A stretch of 42,378 bases of DNA, from the NCBI GenBank assembly GCA_964636865.1, contig CAZWVJ010000013.1, forward strand, positions 1 through 42,378, given 5' to 3'. How positions within the stretch are numbered: position 1 is the first letter of the stretch; each line of letters opens with the position of its first letter. A program made the position numbers and the translations under genes. The notes below the pieces were generated by a model. The model worked only from the letters and a program-made list of their open reading frames with translations. It ran no database searches and was not told the origin of the DNA. Shown in pieces: positions 1 through 8,964 of the stretch. Source of the stretch: B1SED10-75 sp964636865. GTDB lineage: Bacteria > Bacillota > Dethiobacteria > DTU022 > PWGO01.

Positions 1-1266
1 AGTAAAAAGTCGGCTATTACTGCCGCCGTAATAATGATCTCAACACCTACTTTCGTGCTCCTATTTAACGCCGAGGCACCCGGCCTAGCCTTATTTCCAC
101 CGGTCTTTCTTTTTCTCCTCGATAAGTATAGGCAAACAAAATCGAAAGAATTCCTATATCTATCCTTTTTAATCATAGGTTTCGCCATAACCTTCAAGCT
201 GACATTTCTTTACTTCTTAGTATCAGTCATTTTTGCCTATTTAATATTAAGCGACCGTCCGTGGTACGAGACAGGTAAAAAATATCTACCAACTGCACTA
301 TCCTTTACTTTGTTAGGAGCGTCTCCTCTCATAGTATTCAATCTAGTAAATAATTTCCCAACAGTTAGTTTCATTTTATCCAATCTTTTTGAAACAGAAT
401 TAGGTCATTCAAATGTAAGTATATTGGAAAGTTTAAAACAACGGATCTTGCAGTTTCGCCATTGGTTTGGTCGTCCTACATACGAAATGCGGGATCTTTC
501 CTATGATCTGGAACTAATAAAATTTCAAATACCCGCAGTTTTCATAGCTCTTAGCTGCTCCATAATCTCCGCCTTTTACAGACGTAACAAGAAGACTATT
601 TTCTTAGTACTCATCGCAGGTATCTTTTTTCTGTTGCTCTCATTTGTGCCCACTTCACCAAAGACACAACATTTCGTTCCTATGCTACCGCTTCTTTTTA
701 TAGTAATGGGCCGATTTCTTAAGAACAGACCTATTGTCACTGTGTTGCTGATTGTTCTAAACTTCGCAATTTTATTTCAGGTCGCATTTATTTTCTCTGT
801 CAATTCCAGACGAACCCAACAATTTCCACAGTTGAGCGAAGCACACTCTGAACTTGAAGATTCAATTGAAGGTAGAGAACGCGTTATAACACCATTTTTT
901 TGGCATAGATACATCGAAACAAGGAACCCTGGAACCGAGTTTAGATTTATGCCAGTGGAACAATCCAACTACGAAGAGAAAGGATGGGAGTGGAGTGTTA
1001 AAGTGCATAGAGCTGAGGAATTATTGAAAGACGGTTTAGAACGGGAATCAACTTTCGTGCTGGGAAATCCAGAACTTACCGGTCACGACGAATGGGTATA
1101 TCAAGGCTTTTGTCGGGCCCCCGACCACAAAAATCTTTGTATCCGACCCAATGAGATTTTTCACAATCTCGTCGAGGAGAATAATTCAAGTATAGAAAAA
1201 AGAGAAACTATCCACGGTGAGTCCGACAAACCAGTGTATTTTGTATACGAGGTAAGTACCACTTAG
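1..1266 (+). CDS. GT-C family membrane glycosyltransferase, 5'-truncated by window edge
   Basis: The reading frame is open to base 1 with no stop, so the first ATG at 34 is probably internal and the gene starts before the window. The visible part has about six to eight hydrophobic segments, then a soluble C-terminal domain of about 160 residues beginning near the basic/polar stretch after base 790. The segment around bases 10-110 resembles the helix of the GT-C protein at 8965-10596 (both have a TPTF/TPFF turn followed by an A-E-A/A-T-E stretch). GT-C enzymes move sugars from lipid-phosphate donors on the outer face of the membrane. The catalytic first loop lies outside the window, so activity cannot be judged. 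A specific substrate is not recognisable. Confidence 0.7.
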   Translation, partial: SKKSAITAAVIMISTPTFVLLFNAEAPGLALFPPVFLFLLDKYRQTKSKEFLYLSFLIIGFAITFKLTFLYFLVSVIFAYLILSDRPWYETGKKYLPTALSFTLLGASPLIVFNLVNNFPTVSFILSNLFETELGHSNVSILESLKQRILQFRHWFGRPTYEMRDLSYDLELIKFQIPAVFIALSCSIISAFYRRNKKTIFLVLIAGIFFLLLSFVPTSPKTQHFVPMLPLLFIVMGRFLKNRPIVTVLLIVLNFAILFQVAFIFSVNSRRTQQFPQLSEAHSELEDSIEGRERVITPFFWHRYIETRNPGTEFRFMPVEQSNYEEKGWEWSVKVHRAEELLKDGLERESTFVLGNPELTGHDEWVYQGFCRAPDHKNLCIRPNEIFHNLVEENNSSIEKRETIHGESDKPVYFVYEVSTT

Positions 1267-1301
1267 AAATCAAAGATTTGGGATCTGAGATTACGACCCG
1301 A

Positions 1302-1307
1302 TTTTTT
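1302..1307 (+). terminator. possible oligo-T terminator
   Basis: A run of six T lies 36 bases after the stop of the truncated GT-C gene, within the 110-base gap before the next gene. Archaeal termination commonly uses oligo-T on the coding strand without a hairpin. This is only a candidate. Confidence 0.3.
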
Positions 1308-1391
1308 CTCAAAGAGTATCTCCTTAGATAAGAAAGACAGAATTAAACAACGAACCAGAGAGGTCTTCGGTTTTTATGGCTCTTATTCAAC

Positions 1392-1401
1392 TTTATTTAA
1401 T
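1392..1401 (+). promoter_or_regulatory. TATA box for the GH10-like gene
   Basis: The tract TTTATTTAAT is centred about 27 bases upstream of the ATG at 1424. That is the spacing expected for an archaeal leaderless transcript starting at the ATG. It supports 1424 over the upstream in-frame ATG at 1376, which would place the TATA box inside the coding region. Confidence 0.5.
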
Positions 1402-1423
1402 TTGGAACCTCAATGATAAAGAT

Positions 1424-3241
1424 ATGAAGACCTGGCTTTATTTGATTTCTGCAGCTTTATTTACGGTGCTATTACTTTCTGTTTTCTTAATAGAGGTACC
1501 AACCTCCGAAGTTTCCGACAGTCAAGAAGAACCAAAGAAGCTTTATCTATTCGCAGAAAGAAAGAACGGGCCAATTAGCATGGAAGAATTTGTGTATGAT
1601 ACCGACGAAGTGTTTTACTTCACTGATTCAAAATGGGGCCACAGCGAAGGAGAGATTGTGGGCACATACAACCAAACCCTTGGGATGGAAGTACCCAAGG
1701 TTTTAATGCCTTGGCACGGCGCCACCTTGAATCTACTATGGGAAGTTCCAGGCTTCGGGAGAACGGTCCTAAGACTTGATCTAACAGATTATAAAGACGG
1801 GAAAATCCTATCCCTTAACCGTGAGCTTGCCAAGCAGAAACGAAGTTCTCTTCTAGAAGAAAAGGAAGAGTACAATTTTGACGATCTCGGGAAATATTTA
1901 AAGTTATCAGAAAGCAAAATGGATGATGGTTTGTACTTAGAAGCTCTTAACCACAGTCTGCATGGCCTCGAAGCCTCTGCTATCAAAAGAGCAAAGCAGG
2001 AAACACAAATGAACAGGAAGAAAGACTACGAAATCAAGATAACGAACGAAAAAGGTGAACCCGTACCCAACATAACCGTTAAATACGAACTCGAAGACCT
2101 AGACTTTGATTTGGGATGGTCCTCACCAAAGCCAACACCCGATATTTCGAAAAAGGCAGAAAACCTTGGTTTGAACACCTACCAGCAGTTTTCTTTTTGG
2201 TATGAAACACAACCAGAAGGTGGAATTTGGGACTTCGAAATGCAAATATCCAGGATCGAAGCCACTGAAAACTTCAATCAGAAGGTTTCAGGATTGATAA
2301 GTGAGCCTCCTACATACCTAAGCGATATAGAAGAAGGGAAGCTTCACAGGGGAGTAGAGAAACATGTAAATAAAACTGTCAGGACTCTGGAAAAAGAAAC
2401 AGATGTTTCAGCCTGGGAATGTTATGGATACGGTATGCATTATGGAGCCGACCAAACCCTCCATATAACACTCGGCAGATCAAAGAAAACAAATATGAAT
2501 ACAACCGTGACCTGCATCGAGACCGTAACAAAGGAATCGGACTCTGAAGTCATCGTCACCGGCTGGAATATCGATGGATCCGATGTAGGAAACACAAGCT
2601 ACAGCGACGTGCCCTACGAATACTACAAAAAGATCGCGGATAAAACAACCCAAAACTTTAGTGTAGGTTTTGACTTCATGTATTTCGGAGGAGCTCATGA
2701 ACTATATCCAAAATTCCTAGAGGAAGATATATACAGAAAGGAAGCCTTCGGAGAAGATGATAAAAACTGGATACCTGCCAGAAGTCTTTACTCTGTTTCA
2801 GAGATGCTTGACTGGTACTCGGATCTGGACAAAGATGTACATATACAATACTTTAATGCACCTTCAAACCATCTGGAAAACCATAGGGGATACTGGAAGG
2901 AGCCTTGGGACGAGGAGATCCAAGCAGAGTGGATCAAGAACTATTACAAAGTCGTTTACGGAAAACCTCATGTAAAGGGAATAACATACCTTGAACTCAA
3001 AGATGCCGAATGGAAGGATCTGAAAACAGGTCTGTTGGAAAAAGACGGTACTCCGAAGAGATCGTACCATAAGTTAAAGGGACTAATAGACAACTGGAAA
3101 ACAACAGGTTCCCAGTTAACCGATGCTGATGGAAAGATAGAGTTCCAAGGTCACGGAGGTGAGTATATGATAGAAGTCATTGACGAAAATAGAACAGAAA
3201 AGAAGACTGCCATAGACAGCAATACCACTCTGGTTATATAG
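1424..3241 (+). CDS. secreted or membrane-anchored GH10-like protein, catalytic glutamates apparently missing
   Basis: About 605 residues from the ATG at 1424 (an in-frame ATG at 1376 would add 16). An N-terminal hydrophobic helix (residues 5-22) suggests a signal or membrane anchor. Residues ~40-200 form an uncharacterised N-terminal domain. From ~205 the pattern matches family 10 glycoside hydrolases: a G-E-P-V-P-N lead-in strand ending in D-L-G, and near the C-terminus V-K-G-I-T-Y-L-E-L, then W-K, G-L-L-x-K-D-G-x-P-K-x-x-Y-x-x-L, and a final TDADG...GEY strand. The usual acid/base motif (WDVxNE) is replaced by a WECYG segment near residue 331, and the nucleophile strand (TELD) by IQYFNA near 473. 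I therefore infer a carbohydrate-binding or divergent enzyme rather than a xylanase. It converges with, and overlaps by 8 bases, the GT4 gene on the other strand. Confidence 0.6.
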   Translation: MKTWLYLISAALFTVLLLSVFLIEVPTSEVSDSQEEPKKLYLFAERKNGPISMEEFVYDTDEVFYFTDSKWGHSEGEIVGTYNQTLGMEVPKVLMPWHGATLNLLWEVPGFGRTVLRLDLTDYKDGKILSLNRELAKQKRSSLLEEKEEYNFDDLGKYLKLSESKMDDGLYLEALNHSLHGLEASAIKRAKQETQMNRKKDYEIKITNEKGEPVPNITVKYELEDLDFDLGWSSPKPTPDISKKAENLGLNTYQQFSFWYETQPEGGIWDFEMQISRIEATENFNQKVSGLISEPPTYLSDIEEGKLHRGVEKHVNKTVRTLEKETDVSAWECYGYGMHYGADQTLHITLGRSKKTNMNTTVTCIETVTKESDSEVIVTGWNIDGSDVGNTSYSDVPYEYYKKIADKTTQNFSVGFDFMYFGGAHELYPKFLEEDIYRKEAFGEDDKNWIPARSLYSVSEMLDWYSDLDKDVHIQYFNAPSNHLENHRGYWKEPWDEEIQAEWIKNYYKVVYGKPHVKGITYLELKDAEWKDLKTGLLEKDGTPKRSYHKLKGLIDNWKTTGSQLTDADGKIEFQGHGGEYMIEVIDENRTEKKTAIDSNTTLVI

Positions 3242-4364
3242 CTTTCAGATAGGGATCTATCCCCTTGTAAATATTCTTCCAGGCGTACTCTTCAAAAAAC
3301 TCTTTTCTTGGTTCTGGATCCCCGCCATCCTTCAGATTTTTGACAATCGCATCGGCAAAATCTTCCCATTCTTTTTCTATATTTATGAAGGGCTTCGTAT
3401 ACTCATTATAGAGGCCCTCAGCACCCTTTGGAGTTGAAATTATATCCTTACCACAAGCTATTGCTTCCAGTATCTTTATGCGGGTCCCACCGCCTCTACG
3501 CAGTGGAGTTATGACTAAATCCGATGCTCTGAGATAGTCCACCAATCTATCAACAACACCAACTGATATCATAGACTCATGTCCATACTCTACCTCATAA
3601 CCGCCACCAACTACTAAAAACTTTGCATCAGGAACTTCATCAAGAACACGGGGCATAATTTCGTGATATATAAAGCCTACTGCCTCGCTGTTGGGCGTGT
3701 AATCCATTTTACCACAGAAAAATACCAAGGGATCGTCACCAATACCTAACTTTTTTCGGATCTTTTTACCATCCCCGTCTTCCATGTTAAACCTCTCGGA
3801 GTCGAAACCATTGTTGAGGACATCGATCTTATCACTTCTTATTCTGAAATCTTCCTGTATTTTTTTCTTATCGATATCTGAAACACAGAATATCTTAGTC
3901 GCCTTCTCACAAACTTTATTTTCAAGTATTTTGGTTAGTCGTGGATCTTCGTAACCTGTTTGTTTTGCAACTTCATACTCCACGTTATGTTCCATGAGGA
4001 AAAAAGGTTTTTTTATTATCTTCTGAAGGGCAAGAGTATAAAAACCTGACCAAGGGTAGTCACAAATTACAACGTCAATATCCTCCTTGCTTGCTTTTCG
4101 AAGAGCCTTGAAAAATAACAAAGGATTGATATACTGTATCCAGCTTGTTCCTGGACCAACAATCTCGTAGTCAACGCCTATCTCCTTGAGTTTCTTACGA
4201 TACTTCAAACCCTTTTTATCTTTGAATTGTCTGTATGATGGCATTACGAGATGAACATTGTTATCCTTGGACAGATGTTTTATGAGATTATAGGTTCTTG
4301 TTCCACCGCCCCAGAAAGGCGGAAATATATTATATGGTGTCAGGAAGAGTATGTCCTTGGCCAT
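3234..4364 (-). CDS. GT4-type (GT-B fold) glycosyltransferase
   Basis: 376 residues. The N-terminus has the Rossmann start followed by PPFWGGGTRTYNL, the glycine-rich acceptor-side loop of GT4 enzymes. The C-terminal half carries the nucleotide-sugar-binding domain: LGIGDDPLVFFCGKMDY, later SVGVVDRLVDYLRASDLVITPLR, then GGGTRIKILEAIACG with the E of the EX7E region, and a GAEGL segment. No signal peptide or membrane segment is visible, so it is probably cytosolic or membrane-associated. It is the last gene of the minus-strand operon and starts one base after the stop of the related GT4 at 4366-5547. The two are paralogues (similar N-terminal NHG/GGG loops and a shared EHNVEY motif), so successive sugar additions to one glycan are plausible. 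The exact sugar cannot be told. Confidence 0.9.
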   Translation of the reverse strand: MAKDILFLTPYNIFPPFWGGGTRTYNLIKHLSKDNNVHLVMPSYRQFKDKKGLKYRKKLKEIGVDYEIVGPGTSWIQYINPLLFFKALRKASKEDIDVVICDYPWSGFYTLALQKIIKKPFFLMEHNVEYEVAKQTGYEDPRLTKILENKVCEKATKIFCVSDIDKKKIQEDFRIRSDKIDVLNNGFDSERFNMEDGDGKKIRKKLGIGDDPLVFFCGKMDYTPNSEAVGFIYHEIMPRVLDEVPDAKFLVVGGGYEVEYGHESMISVGVVDRLVDYLRASDLVITPLRRGGGTRIKILEAIACGKDIISTPKGAEGLYNEYTKPFINIEKEWEDFADAIVKNLKDGGDPEPRKEFFEEYAWKNIYKGIDPYLKAI

Positions 4365-4365
4365 T

Positions 4366-5547
4366 TCAGTTTCCCTCTTTGTAAAGATTCTCGTACATTT
4401 CAGCTACACTTTTCCAACTGAACTTCTCAACAAAATCCCGAGCTCTTTTGGAAAGTTCATTCTGAAGTTTTCTATCTTCTGAAAGCTCAAGCACATTTTT
4501 TGGGAAATCTTCCACTTTGGAAATTATTAAATGTTCACCGTCCTCAGAATCTATTCCTTCCATAGCCTTTTCCGTGGCAACTACGGGTACACCGGCCGAG
4601 AAGTACTCAAGTATTTTCATGGTCAACCCACCACCGGACTTCAGAGGAACTACTGCTAAATCTGCTGCATCTATATAGTCCTCAAGCTCATCGACAAAGC
4701 CGGTAACTATCATATCATCATCATCGACTCCGGGAGGGTAGCCACCAACAAGCAGGAGTTTGAACTTTTTATCACTTTCTCTTAGTTCAGGAAGTATCTT
4801 TTCTTCCAAAATCCCGGCCGCTTCCTGATTTGGAGGATAGTTAAGTACCCCGTGGTATATAAGCAATACCGTATCCTCGTCTACCCCGAGCTCTCTCCTT
4901 ACTCTTTGACCATCACCCCTCTCAAATCTCTCAACGTCTACACCTATCGGTATTACCTTGGAATAGTCTATGCTTAATTTATTCAACCTCCTACCGTCCT
5001 CTCTGGAAACAGGTATTACATAATCCGAAAGTCCGCAGGCAAATCTTTCGACAAACCTTAAAACTTTTTTCCCTCTCTCGGTTAGATTGTCAGCAGTTTC
5101 CTGTATCCTGAAATATTCTACGTTATGTTCCACTAAAGACACTTCTCTACCAGTTAAAAATTTAGTGAAAAGTGCCGGAAATGCGAATGCAGGGAACTCT
5201 GACTGAATTACATCCACCTCTTCCTTCAGGACAACAAACAAAGTACGAATCCATAGATTTAGATTGACAATAGGATGGTACAGGATCCAATCCTTCTCGG
5301 GTACGTCGAGCCATCTAACAAACTTTTTATAAAATCCCACATTATAGAAGATTTTTTCGAAAAGTTTTGGATACTTTCTCTCCTTGAACTTCCCATTCTC
5401 TACATGATAATACCTATTGTTTTCCTCTGTCACGAAGTAAATATCGTGGCCTGTACTGTCGAGAGAGGTCATGGTGTAGTATAATTTCACTGCCGCACCG
5501 TGGTTGGGTGGAAATATATCCCCCCTTGAGACAACGCAGATCTTCAC
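4366..5547 (-). CDS. GT4-type (GT-B fold) glycosyltransferase
   Basis: 393 residues starting with GTG, whose GTGA overlaps the TGA stop of the upstream radical SAM gene by 4 bases, a sign of coupled translation. N-terminal features are PPNHGAAVKLYY and, near residue 140, VEHNVEY, shared with the downstream GT4. The C-terminal GT-B domain shows LLIYHGVLNYPPNQEA, IVTGFVDELEDYIDAADLAVVPL, and SGGGLTMKILEYFSAGVPVVAT, the donor-binding region with the conserved glutamate. It should transfer a hexose from a nucleotide sugar; donor and acceptor are unknown. Sitting directly after three radical SAM genes, it may act on the same glycan intermediate. Confidence 0.9.
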   Translation of the reverse strand: MKICVVSRGDIFPPNHGAAVKLYYTMTSLDSTGHDIYFVTEENNRYYHVENGKFKERKYPKLFEKIFYNVGFYKKFVRWLDVPEKDWILYHPIVNLNLWIRTLFVVLKEEVDVIQSEFPAFAFPALFTKFLTGREVSLVEHNVEYFRIQETADNLTERGKKVLRFVERFACGLSDYVIPVSREDGRRLNKLSIDYSKVIPIGVDVERFERGDGQRVRRELGVDEDTVLLIYHGVLNYPPNQEAAGILEEKILPELRESDKKFKLLLVGGYPPGVDDDDMIVTGFVDELEDYIDAADLAVVPLKSGGGLTMKILEYFSAGVPVVATEKAMEGIDSEDGEHLIISKVEDFPKNVLELSEDRKLQNELSKRARDFVEKFSWKSVAEMYENLYKEGN

Positions 5548-6614
5548 AGCACTTCACCTAATTTTTCCCCAATCCTTCTCTGTTTGTTAACAAGGGTCGT
5601 ACAGCACTTGGAACAGTAGTCGGGAAGTTCAGTTTCCATCTGTTCCTGCCGCCTCTCTTCGAAATAATTCCCGAACCAAACTTCCTCCAGAGACTTATTT
5701 CTAATAGAATCTCCTCTTTTTTCATCATAGAAACCACATGGAGCCACTCTACCATCAACTCTTATACCCATCCTCAAGAACGGTTCATAGCAGGGAATTT
5801 CAGTGAAAGAGTCGCTTTCTTCGTCTACCCTTGAAAGTATGAAGTCCTTCATAGAGTTTGTAGATTCGACAAGATTGTTGTCGACAAACTCACAGAAGTT
5901 GGTGTTTACATCATACCGACCGGCAACAGAATCCAACTCTTCAAGATTCTCTGCCAACTCCCTCTGTTGTTTATCATTCATCCTAAGCTCTTCGCCGAGT
6001 TTGGAGTAAACTGTTATCGGCTCCAGGAAGAGGTGATCGATTCCCAAGTCTTTGACAAGATCTAAAAGGTTCCCTATATCCTTGTAGTTTTCGTCCACGA
6101 CAACCATACCTATCTCAGTTTCCACGGGCGAATCTGCAAGGATTCTGAGACTTTCCACCGTGCTTTCAAAAACATCACCCTCAACGAGTTCATTGTGTTT
6201 ATCTCCCAGACCATGCAAGCTCACCTTAACATAGTCCCATCCCATGTCCACCAGCCTCTCTATTCTCTCTGAAGTAAGAAGAGAGCCGTTGGTACACACA
6301 TAGCCCCAAATGTCGTTCTTCTTTACTTCCTTCATTATACTAAGAATTTCCTCTCGGAAAAACGGCTCTCCGCCGCCTATAATCTTTACTTCTTCAACAC
6401 CCATTTCTCCTCCTTCTCTTATAATTTTCCGATATTTTCCAAGATTCATTTCTCTATTTTTCATTTCTCTATTGGTACCACTAAAACTCTCTTTCCTCCT
6501 CCAACAAAACTTACAGTTAAGGTTACACCGGAGCGTAGGTGCCAGTTCTATACCTATCGGGGGCTGCTTTTCACCTCCGGCCCATTTTTTCAATCTTCTT
6601 ATTTCTTCTTCCAT
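5544..6614 (-). CDS. radical SAM enzyme with SPASM/twitch-like C-terminal module (class A)
   Basis: 356 residues. The CxxxCxxC cluster motif is Cys30/34/37, binding the [4Fe-4S] that cleaves S-adenosylmethionine to a 5'-deoxyadenosyl radical. GGGEP (SAM amino-group contact) follows at about residue 80, and the SLHG strand motif at about 135. The C-terminal module has Cys275 and Cys293 (17 residues between) and Cys334/337/338, room for one auxiliary cluster rather than the full seven-cysteine SPASM. A class-typical leader of basic helix then K-W-x-G-G precedes the cluster. It differs from nearby members by SLHG in place of SIDG/SLDG. It is the third radical SAM gene in the 10596-3234 operon and overlaps the following GT4. 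The substrate is not known. Confidence 0.93.
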   Translation of the reverse strand: MEEEIRRLKKWAGGEKQPPIGIELAPTLRCNLNCKFCWRRKESFSGTNREMKNREMNLGKYRKIIREGGEMGVEEVKIIGGGEPFFREEILSIMKEVKKNDIWGYVCTNGSLLTSERIERLVDMGWDYVKVSLHGLGDKHNELVEGDVFESTVESLRILADSPVETEIGMVVVDENYKDIGNLLDLVKDLGIDHLFLEPITVYSKLGEELRMNDKQQRELAENLEELDSVAGRYDVNTNFCEFVDNNLVESTNSMKDFILSRVDEESDSFTEIPCYEPFLRMGIRVDGRVAPCGFYDEKRGDSIRNKSLEEVWFGNYFEERRQEQMETELPDYCSKCCTTLVNKQRRIGEKLGEVL

Positions 6615-6618
6615 TGTA

Positions 6619-7788
6619 TCATACTATCTTGGAGAGATTTCCCTTTAGCTTTGAAATACCATCGTCATTAAGCATCTTCTTCATCTCTTTCCTGTACCGT
6701 CTCCTCTGCGTCGTGTTGCTCGGGTTACATTTACCACAGTAACCAGGTAGTTTATTTTCCAGCATCTTTTCTCTTACCTTGCTCATATAATCGCCATACC
6801 AGATATCTTTCAGAGACTTGCTCTTTACGCTTATACCTGTTTCGGTGAAAACATCACAAAAGTTTACATTACCATCACACTTGACAACCATGTGGAAGAA
6901 AGGCTGATAACAGGGCACGGAAAGAATGCCCTCTTCTTTTTCACTATCTTTTCTCACTACTTCCTGCATTTCATTCGTTCCTTCTATTAATCCATCATCA
7001 AGGTTTCCCTTGAGGGTTTCAAAATTGTTACCTATTCCATGTTCCTTGCATTTTTTGACGAGACGGGAGTAATAATTTTCCTTGAAGTCCTTCATCTGCT
7101 TTTTGTTCAGCTTCAGTTTTTTACCATAGCCTGAATAGACTATCAGTGGCTCTATAAACCAGTAGCTTACATTTAGCTCATTGAGGTATTCGACCATTTC
7201 AAGTAGTTTGTCATAGTTCTCTGCAGACAGAACAGTATTAACCCTTATTTCGGGTTTTTCAACCGAAAGTTTATCTTTCATCACCTGGAATTTTTTCAAA
7301 GTCTGTGTGGCCTTTCCAAAAGTACCATCTACTTGCCGAAGATAGTCGTGTATATTAGAACTAGGGCCGTCGATAGAAAAATGGATTACATCCCATCCCA
7401 TATCTATAGTCCTCCGTATCTTTTCCTCATCGAACTGCGTTCCGTTGTTAGTGAGAATCCCATACATTCCCTGCCTTTTTATCCTCTCCATGCATGACAA
7501 CGTTCTATCGGGTATTAACATCGGTTCACCGCCTCCTGCGATGTGCCATTCTTCAACACCAAGCTCCGATGCCTCATCGATAATTTCAAGCCATTTCTCT
7601 GTAGACATCTCTATTTCCTTCGAGTGTTCGTTTATCTTCTCGTAACTATCCGCTCCTCTTCTAGAACACGAGAGACAGCGGAGGTTACATCTTCTGTGTA
7701 GCTCAATATCTATCTTCCAGGGACCCGGGTTTTCGCCTCTGAACCAGTCGAGTATTCTTCTTATTTTATTCCTCTCATGTTCGTCCAT
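6619..7788 (-). CDS. radical SAM enzyme with SPASM/twitch-like C-terminal module (class A)
   Basis: 389 residues from ATG at 7788; the codon just upstream in frame at 7791 is TTG. The ATG overlaps the TGA of the preceding gene as TGATG, so I prefer it. Cluster cysteines are 34/38/41 in RRCNLRCLSCSRR, where the usual F/W after the second cysteine is replaced by Leu-Ser. AGGGEP and SIDGPS follow. The C-terminal module has Cys293, Cys311, Cys351 and Cys354, plus an extra Cys304 inside the first interval. A basic tail of about 35 residues extends beyond the last cysteine pair, longer than in most neighbours. It is the second of three consecutive radical SAM genes and is 4 bases from the next. Confidence 0.92.
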   Translation of the reverse strand: MDEHERNKIRRILDWFRGENPGPWKIDIELHRRCNLRCLSCSRRGADSYEKINEHSKEIEMSTEKWLEIIDEASELGVEEWHIAGGGEPMLIPDRTLSCMERIKRQGMYGILTNNGTQFDEEKIRRTIDMGWDVIHFSIDGPSSNIHDYLRQVDGTFGKATQTLKKFQVMKDKLSVEKPEIRVNTVLSAENYDKLLEMVEYLNELNVSYWFIEPLIVYSGYGKKLKLNKKQMKDFKENYYSRLVKKCKEHGIGNNFETLKGNLDDGLIEGTNEMQEVVRKDSEKEEGILSVPCYQPFFHMVVKCDGNVNFCDVFTETGISVKSKSLKDIWYGDYMSKVREKMLENKLPGYCGKCNPSNTTQRRRYRKEMKKMLNDDGISKLKGNLSKIV

Positions 7789-8939
7789 CAATCAATCACG
7801 TCATGAAGCTTTCTTTTTACTTTGCCTTCTTTGAGTCTTTTTCTCAACTTCTCTTGGTCAACTATATCACCAGATGCACACGTGGAACAATAATCCGGTA
7901 GGTTTCTTTTTACCATGTTTTTCCTCATACGATTGAAATAATCACCATACCATATCTTGTCGAGGCTTCTATCATGTATCTCTGGAGCTCCTGCGTCATT
8001 GTCGCAAAGCCTACAAGGCACAACTCTACCACTGACCCTTATCTCCAATGATAGCCAAGGCACATAACAGGGCGAATTTACTATGTTTTCTTCTTTTTCC
8101 TTCACACTCCTTTCCAAAACCTCCTTGGAGTCAACGTCCTTGTCAACTAGATCGTCCTCTCCCTTTATATCCCCGAGATTCGTATGAACCTCCAGCCTGT
8201 TCGCAGCCTCCAAACCTTTATCGATATAATAATCCAATAACTCTCTCTGTTTCTCACTAAGTTTTATATCCTCGGCCTCATCCGACCACGGTAACATCGG
8301 CTCAAAGTTAACCCCTTCACAACCCCAATCATCAGCCATCTCGACCATTTCGGCCAGCTTGTCGTAGTTTTCGCTGTTCAGAACTGCGTGGACACTGTAC
8401 TTCGGTTTTTCTTTTCCAAGTTCTCTTTTAAACTTCTGAAATAATCTTACGTTTTTTTCAACTCTCTTAAAAGAACCTTCTACCTGTGTAAGACCATCAT
8501 GGATTTCAGCATCGGGACCCTCAACTGAAAGAAGCATCTGGTCCCAACCCATCTCCACAAGCTTCCTTATGTGTTTTTCCTCAAAACCCACGCCGTTGGT
8601 TGTTATGCACCCGTACATATCATTTTTCTTTATCTCTTTCAGCATAGGATAGGTCTTTCCAATATCAGCAGTTGGTTCCCAACCACCAGCAACCTGCCAC
8701 TCCCTCACTCCCATATCAGCTGCCTCTCTTACTATGTCCACAAGTCTCTCAGAAGAAAGGGTTCTACCATAGTCACACCATTCAACCCTCTCTTCATCCC
8801 TCTGCCAGCAAAACTTACACTTGAGATTACAGCAAGCCGTGGGCTCTATATCCACCTTCACCGGTCCTGCTCTTTCCCCATTTATCCATTTCTTCAATCT
8901 TCTCAATGAAATCCTACGGGTCTGTTTTTTCACACACAT
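7788..8939 (-). CDS. radical SAM enzyme with SPASM/twitch-like module and altered GGWEP motif (class A)
   Basis: 383 residues. The ATG at 8939 directly follows a GAGGAGG tract; a GTG six bases further on would sit at better spacing, so the start is uncertain by two codons. The radical cluster is Cys37/41/44 in CCNLKCKFCWQR. The SAM-binding loop reads AGGWEP, where nearly all neighbours have GGGEP: a bulky Trp replaces the third glycine while the glutamate is kept. LLSVEGPD replaces the usual SIDGPD. The C-terminal module has Cys291, Cys309 and Cys312, then Cys351/354. A highly basic tail follows. First radical SAM gene after the GT-C gene in this operon, 25 bases downstream of its stop. Confidence 0.9.
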   Translation of the reverse strand: MCVKKQTRRISLRRLKKWINGERAGPVKVDIEPTACCNLKCKFCWQRDEERVEWCDYGRTLSSERLVDIVREAADMGVREWQVAGGWEPTADIGKTYPMLKEIKKNDMYGCITTNGVGFEEKHIRKLVEMGWDQMLLSVEGPDAEIHDGLTQVEGSFKRVEKNVRLFQKFKRELGKEKPKYSVHAVLNSENYDKLAEMVEMADDWGCEGVNFEPMLPWSDEAEDIKLSEKQRELLDYYIDKGLEAANRLEVHTNLGDIKGEDDLVDKDVDSKEVLERSVKEKEENIVNSPCYVPWLSLEIRVSGRVVPCRLCDNDAGAPEIHDRSLDKIWYGDYFNRMRKNMVKRNLPDYCSTCASGDIVDQEKLRKRLKEGKVKRKLHDVID

Positions 8940-8964
8940 CCTCCTCAGATTTTAAAATGACTAT

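Noticed and set aside
777..968. Open frame on the minus strand inside the first GT-C gene
   Set aside because: No start context, no recognisable protein, fully inside a convincing gene. The same applies to the many antisense frames inside the radical SAM genes, such as 14002-14673 and 15635-16126, which are long only because of codon bias on the coding strand.
1376..1423. Extended start of the GH10-like protein
   Set aside because: The extra 16 residues would include the TATA-like tract, and the inner ATG gives a normal signal sequence.
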